Part shown: piece by piece, positions 61,343 to 64,000 of the stretch
Layout: every line of letters begins with the position of its first letter
How positions within the stretch are numbered: the stretch's first letter is position 1
Assembly (NCBI RefSeq): GCF_014655295.1
Contig: NZ_BNBI01000018.1
Location: 1-64,000, forward strand
Direction of reading: 5' to 3'
Length of the DNA: 64,000 nt
DNA from: Streptomyces fumanus
Lineage (GTDB): Bacteria > Actinomycetota > Actinomycetes > Streptomycetales > Streptomycetaceae
The notes under the pieces: model-generated
Databases searched by the model: none
Told to the model about the DNA's origin: nothing
Seen by the model: only the letters and a program-made list of their open reading frames with translations
Translations under genes and position numbers: made by a program

Positions 61343-61750
61343 TCAGCGCAGACGGGGTATCTCGATCGCCGGGCAGCGGTCCATCACCATCTCCAGGCCC
61401 GCCGCGCGGGTCCGCTCGTAGGCCGCCTCGTCGACGACGCCCAACTGGAACCAGACCGCGTCCGCTCCCTTGGCGACCGCCTCGTCGGCGACCGCGCCCG
61501 CCAGGCCGCTGTTGACGAAGACGTCCACGACGTCCACGTCGAAGGGGATCTCCGCGAGCGAGGCGTACCCCCGCTCGCCGTGCACCGTCTCCGCCTTCGG
61601 ATGCACCGGCACGATCCGCTTGCCGAAGCGCTGGAGCACCTCGGCGACGCCGTACGCCGCCCGGTTCCGGTTGGCCGACAGGCCGACCACGGCCCAGGTG
61701 TCGCCCAGCTCGGTGAGGATCCTGCGGACCGCTGCCTCGTCGCCGTACAC
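61343..61750 (-). CDS. CoA-binding domain protein (YccU-like)
   Basis: 135 residues, a single CoA-binding Rossmann domain: TWAVVGLSANRNRAAYGVAE, IVPVHPKAE and VDVFVNSG. Resembles the N-terminal part of succinyl-CoA-type synthetases but stands alone. Role unknown. GAGGAGG five bases before GTG 61750 rules out the longer upstream frame. Confidence 0.9.
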   Translation of the reverse strand: MYGDEAAVRRILTELGDTWAVVGLSANRNRAAYGVAEVLQRFGKRIVPVHPKAETVHGERGYASLAEIPFDVDVVDVFVNSGLAGAVADEAVAKGADAVWFQLGVVDEAAYERTRAAGLEMVMDRCPAIEIPRLR

Positions 61751-61843
61751 CGGCGGCCTCCTCGTCCTGGTCTTTCCGCTGTCTCCTGCGCCAACGGACG
61801 GCGAGGGGCGGAGATTCCCGCCCCGGCAGCCTAGGCTCGCCCT

Positions 61844-62554
61844 GTGCTGCGCATCATCGACGCCCGGACCGGCGAACCGGTCACCGCCGCCCCCGCCCGC
61901 CGGGGCCTGACCCGGGTCGAGGCGCACGTACCGGCCCGGGACGCCACCGGCCTGCGCGTGCTGCTCGTCACCGATCTGCTGGTACGCGCCCTGGAACTCG
62001 GCGGCACCCCCGTACTGCCGGTGCTCACCGGCGACCGGGAGGAGGCGGAGCTGCGGGCGGACGCCGCGGCCCTCGGCGTCCGGCCGCTGGAGGACGGCCG
62101 GGACGCCGGTGCCCGGCTGGGCGCGGCGACCGTCCATGTGGTCGCCGAGGGCGGCACCGCCCCCGACGGCGCCTTGGTCGCCGTCGCCCCCGCCACCCCG
62201 GCGGCACCCGCCGACGACCCCCTCGCCCTGCGCGCGGCGCTGCTCGCCCGGCACCACCGGACGCCGGTCGAACTGGACGCCGCCGCGCTGGCTCAGGCCG
62301 GGGCCGGCCTGCTGCGCCGCCGCCGCGCGGTCGCCGACTGGGCCCGCCGGCCCTCCCGCCCGGTCCCCGAGGAGGTGCGCGGCCGGCTCCGCGCCGCCTG
62401 GGACGACGACCTGGACGCCCCCGGCGTGCTGCGGGTGCTCGACCGGGCGGCGGCCGACCCCGGCCTCACCGACGGCGCGCGCTTCGAGACGTACGCCTAC
62501 GCCGACCGGTTCCTCGGCCTGGAACTCACCCGCGACATCGGCGCCCCGCTGTGA
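61844..62554 (+). CDS. Cysteinyl-tRNA synthetase-like protein lacking catalytic motifs
   Basis: 236 residues. Three stretches resemble CysRS: DATGLRVLLVTDLLVRALEL (about 32-51, like the first Rossmann helix), ALRAALLARHHRTPVELDAA (about 124-143) and RLRAAWDDDLDAPGVLRVLD (about 182-201, like AxDDDLNTP). The HIGH and KMSKS signatures and the zinc Cys are missing and it is half the usual length. It is therefore not a synthetase. TAGGCT (61832-61837) six bases before the GTG gives a leaderless start. Relation to CysRS/MshC is my inference from these segments. Confidence 0.65.
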   Translation: MLRIIDARTGEPVTAAPARRGLTRVEAHVPARDATGLRVLLVTDLLVRALELGGTPVLPVLTGDREEAELRADAAALGVRPLEDGRDAGARLGAATVHVVAEGGTAPDGALVAVAPATPAAPADDPLALRAALLARHHRTPVELDAAALAQAGAGLLRRRRAVADWARRPSRPVPEEVRGRLRAAWDDDLDAPGVLRVLDRAAADPGLTDGARFETYAYADRFLGLELTRDIGAPL

Positions 62555-62601
62555 GGGGCCGGGCCGCCGCACCGCCCGTGACCAGGGCTTAGGCTGGCCG
62601 G

Positions 62602-63228
62602 ATGCAGGACGAGTACCGCACCGTCGCCCGCGCCGGAGTGCACGAGACCGAGGTCAACCGCTCCCGCTTCCGGTGCGCCCTCGCCCCGGCCGCCACCGAG
62701 CGCGAGGCCCAGGACTTCATCGCCGCCGTGCGCAAGGAGCACGCGGACGCCACCCACAACTGCTGGGCCTACGTGGTGGGCGCCGACGCGTCCGTGCAGA
62801 AGGCGAGCGACGACGGCGAACCCGGCGGCACCGCCGGCCTGCCCATGCTCCAGATGCTGCTCCGCCGCGACATGCGGTACGTGGTCGCCGTCGTCACCCG
62901 CTACTACGGCGGGATCAAGCTCGGCGCCGGCGGCCTCATCCGGGCCTACGGCGGTGCCGTCGGCGAGGCCCTCGACGCGCTCGGCACGCTCACCCGGCGC
63001 CGGTTCCGCCTCGCCACGGTGACCGTCGACCACCAGCGGGCCGGCAAGCTCCAGAACGACCTGCGCGCCACCGGCCGCGAGATCCGCGAGGTGCGCTACG
63101 GGGAGGCCGTCACCCTGGAGATCGGCCTCCCGGACGCCGACGTGCCCGCCTTCCGCGCCTGGCTCGCCGACGCCACCGCCGGCACGGCCGGACTCGTCCT
63201 GGGCGGGGAGGCGTACGGGGACGCCTGA
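62602..63228 (+). CDS. YigZ/IMPACT-family protein (UPF0029)
   Basis: 208 residues: N-terminal UPF0029 (ATHNCWAYVVGADASVQKAS, RYYGGIKLGAGGLIRAYGGA) and a C-terminal DUF1949-like domain. Conserved, thought to act in translation control. TAGGCT (62590-62595) lies six bases before the ATG: leaderless. Confidence 0.92.
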   Translation: MQDEYRTVARAGVHETEVNRSRFRCALAPAATEREAQDFIAAVRKEHADATHNCWAYVVGADASVQKASDDGEPGGTAGLPMLQMLLRRDMRYVVAVVTRYYGGIKLGAGGLIRAYGGAVGEALDALGTLTRRRFRLATVTVDHQRAGKLQNDLRATGREIREVRYGEAVTLEIGLPDADVPAFRAWLADATAGTAGLVLGGEAYGDA

Positions 63229-63386
63229 GGGATGCCCGCTTCCGGTCCGGGCGGCCACCGTCGGCGTGTGACCTCTTCCGCCTCCGAGACCGGCATTTCG
63301 CACATCCCCTGCCATTCCGGCACCGGGTCGGATGGCCGCGTCGAGGTCTCTGGGATACGCGGGGCCGGAAGGCGTTAACGTGGTCC

Positions 63387-63434
63387 GTGCTGACCACGGG
63401 CCAGTGCTGGTCGCTGCTGGTGCTGGAGGCATAA
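63387..63434 (+). CDS. Candidate 15-residue leader peptide before sbcD
   Basis: GTG 63387 to TAA 63434 encodes VLTTGQCWSLLVLEA. A TAACGT box (63376-63381) lies five bases upstream, so it would be the first codon of a leaderless transcript; GTG of sbcD is 32 bases after its stop. It could also be untranslated leader. Function, if any, is unknown. Confidence 0.35.
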   Translation: MLTTGQCWSLLVLEA

Positions 63435-63465
63435 GAGGGAGAGACGTGCGGGCCGGAGCGCTGTC

Positions 63466-64000
63466 GTGAGGTTGCTGCACACGTCCGACTGGCACCTCGG
63501 CCGGTCCTTCCACCGGGTGAACATGCTCGGCGCCCAGGCCGCGTTCGTCGACCACCTCGTCACGGCCGTCCGCGACCACGCCGTGGACGCCGTGGTCGTG
63601 GCCGGGGACGTCTACGACCGCGCGGTCCCGCCGCTGGCCGCCGTCGAACTCTTCGACCGGGCCCTGCACCGCCTCGCCGATCTCGGCGTCCCCACCGTGA
63701 TGATCTCCGGCAACCACGACTCGGCCCGCCGCCTCGGCGTCGGCGCCGGACTGATCGACCGGGCCGGCATCCACCTGCGTACCGACCCCGCCCGGTGCGG
63801 CACCCCCGTCCTGCTGGCCGACGCCCACGGAGAGGTCGCCTTCTACGGGCTGCCCTACCTCGAACCGGCCCTGGTCCGCGACGAGTTCGCGGTGCCCCGG
63901 GCCGACCACGAGGCGGTGCTCGGCGCCGCCATGGACCGGGTCCGCGCCGACCTCGCCGCCCGTGCCCCCGGCACCCGGTCCGTCGTCCTCGCGCACGCCT
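63466..64000 (+). CDS. sbcD: Exonuclease SbcD (partial, runs off the window)
   Basis: The 178 residues visible carry the Mre11-type phosphoesterase motifs: TSDWHLGRSF (D8, H10), VVAGDVYDRA (D near 45) and ISGNHDSARR. Together with the expected sbcC downstream it forms the SbcCD nuclease that cuts DNA hairpins and ends. No stop occurs before base 64000. GTG start; a GAGGGAGAG stretch lies about 25 bases upstream, so the ribosome site is weak. Confidence 0.93.
   Translation, partial: MRLLHTSDWHLGRSFHRVNMLGAQAAFVDHLVTAVRDHAVDAVVVAGDVYDRAVPPLAAVELFDRALHRLADLGVPTVMISGNHDSARRLGVGAGLIDRAGIHLRTDPARCGTPVLLADAHGEVAFYGLPYLEPALVRDEFAVPRADHEAVLGAAMDRVRADLAARAPGTRSVVLAHA

Noticed and set aside
14013..64000. 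Antibiotic or siderophore gene cluster
   Set aside because: PhzF-like, thiolase, SDR, MFS and acyltransferase genes are scattered singles with no PKS, NRPS or other core synthase.

Overview
The window is high-GC DNA (strong G/C preference at third codon positions, many GTG starts, short intergenic gaps) of a Streptomyces-type actinomycete. Supporting signs are HrdB-like -10 boxes directly before start codons (leaderless genes), a sugar ABC importer without its own ATPase, a divergent third EF-Tu, and a gene order at the left end that is conserved across actinobacteria. No CRISPR array, insertion sequence, prophage, tRNA gene or secondary-metabolite cluster was seen.

Left end (1-14,010): the 3' end of a 5S rRNA gene and its terminator close an rrn operon. 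Next comes a conserved actinobacterial block: CDP-alcohol phosphatidyltransferase (cardiolipin-synthase type), a nucleotidyltransferase fused to a degenerate phosphomannomutase domain, DUF881 / small basic protein / DUF881 membrane genes, a GarA-like zinc-ribbon plus FHA protein, a MerR regulator, a bifunctional-nuclease-family protein and a second MerR regulator. DNA polymerase IV, a PRC-barrel gene and glycine-riboswitch-controlled gcvP follow. Mycobacterium tuberculosis carries nearly the same order from pgsA2 to gcvB.

14,100-26,835 is transport: a molybdate importer (modABC with a HTH-TOBE regulator), the kdpFABC potassium ATPase with an extra 27-residue peptide but no kdpDE, then a xylan operon (lipoprotein, two permeases, secreted GH10 xylanase) with two CGAAACTTTCG palindromes.

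26,860-41,321 mixes small regulators and metabolic genes: DUF5999, a GCS2-type glutamate-cysteine ligase, a CPBP membrane protein, a PhzF isomerase, a His/Gly-rich PadR regulator, a Clp-N-like protein, two EamA transporters, a divergent PPOX/MocR pair sharing one operator, a Rieske lipoprotein, a HipA-like kinase with a DUF3037 partner, and an SDR operon with a near-consensus promoter and operator.

41,500-64,000 is mostly single genes or short operons: oligopeptide-type binding lipoprotein, ung, a Gfo/Idh oxidoreductase tail-to-tail with lnt, uppP, HxlR/thiolase, a TVP38 protein, tuf3, a spermidine-synthase-like gene tail-to-tail with an MFS gene, a DedA protein, gamma carbonic anhydrase, a hexapeptide acyltransferase, an XRE-cupin regulator, a YbaK protein, a CoA-binding protein, a CysRS-like protein without catalytic motifs, a YigZ protein and the start of sbcD.

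The most interesting signals are regulatory: about fifteen genes share a 'TAnnnT, 6-8 nt, start codon' arrangement; kdp has 11-bp-spaced half-sites; the gene before tuf3 is a tiny ORF followed by a hairpin; the MocR/PPOX pair shares a divergent operator. Among proteins, the degenerate phosphomannomutase fusion, the catalytically dead CysRS-like protein and the HipA-like/DUF3037 pair deserve a look. No clearly undescribed multi-gene system is established by this sequence alone.
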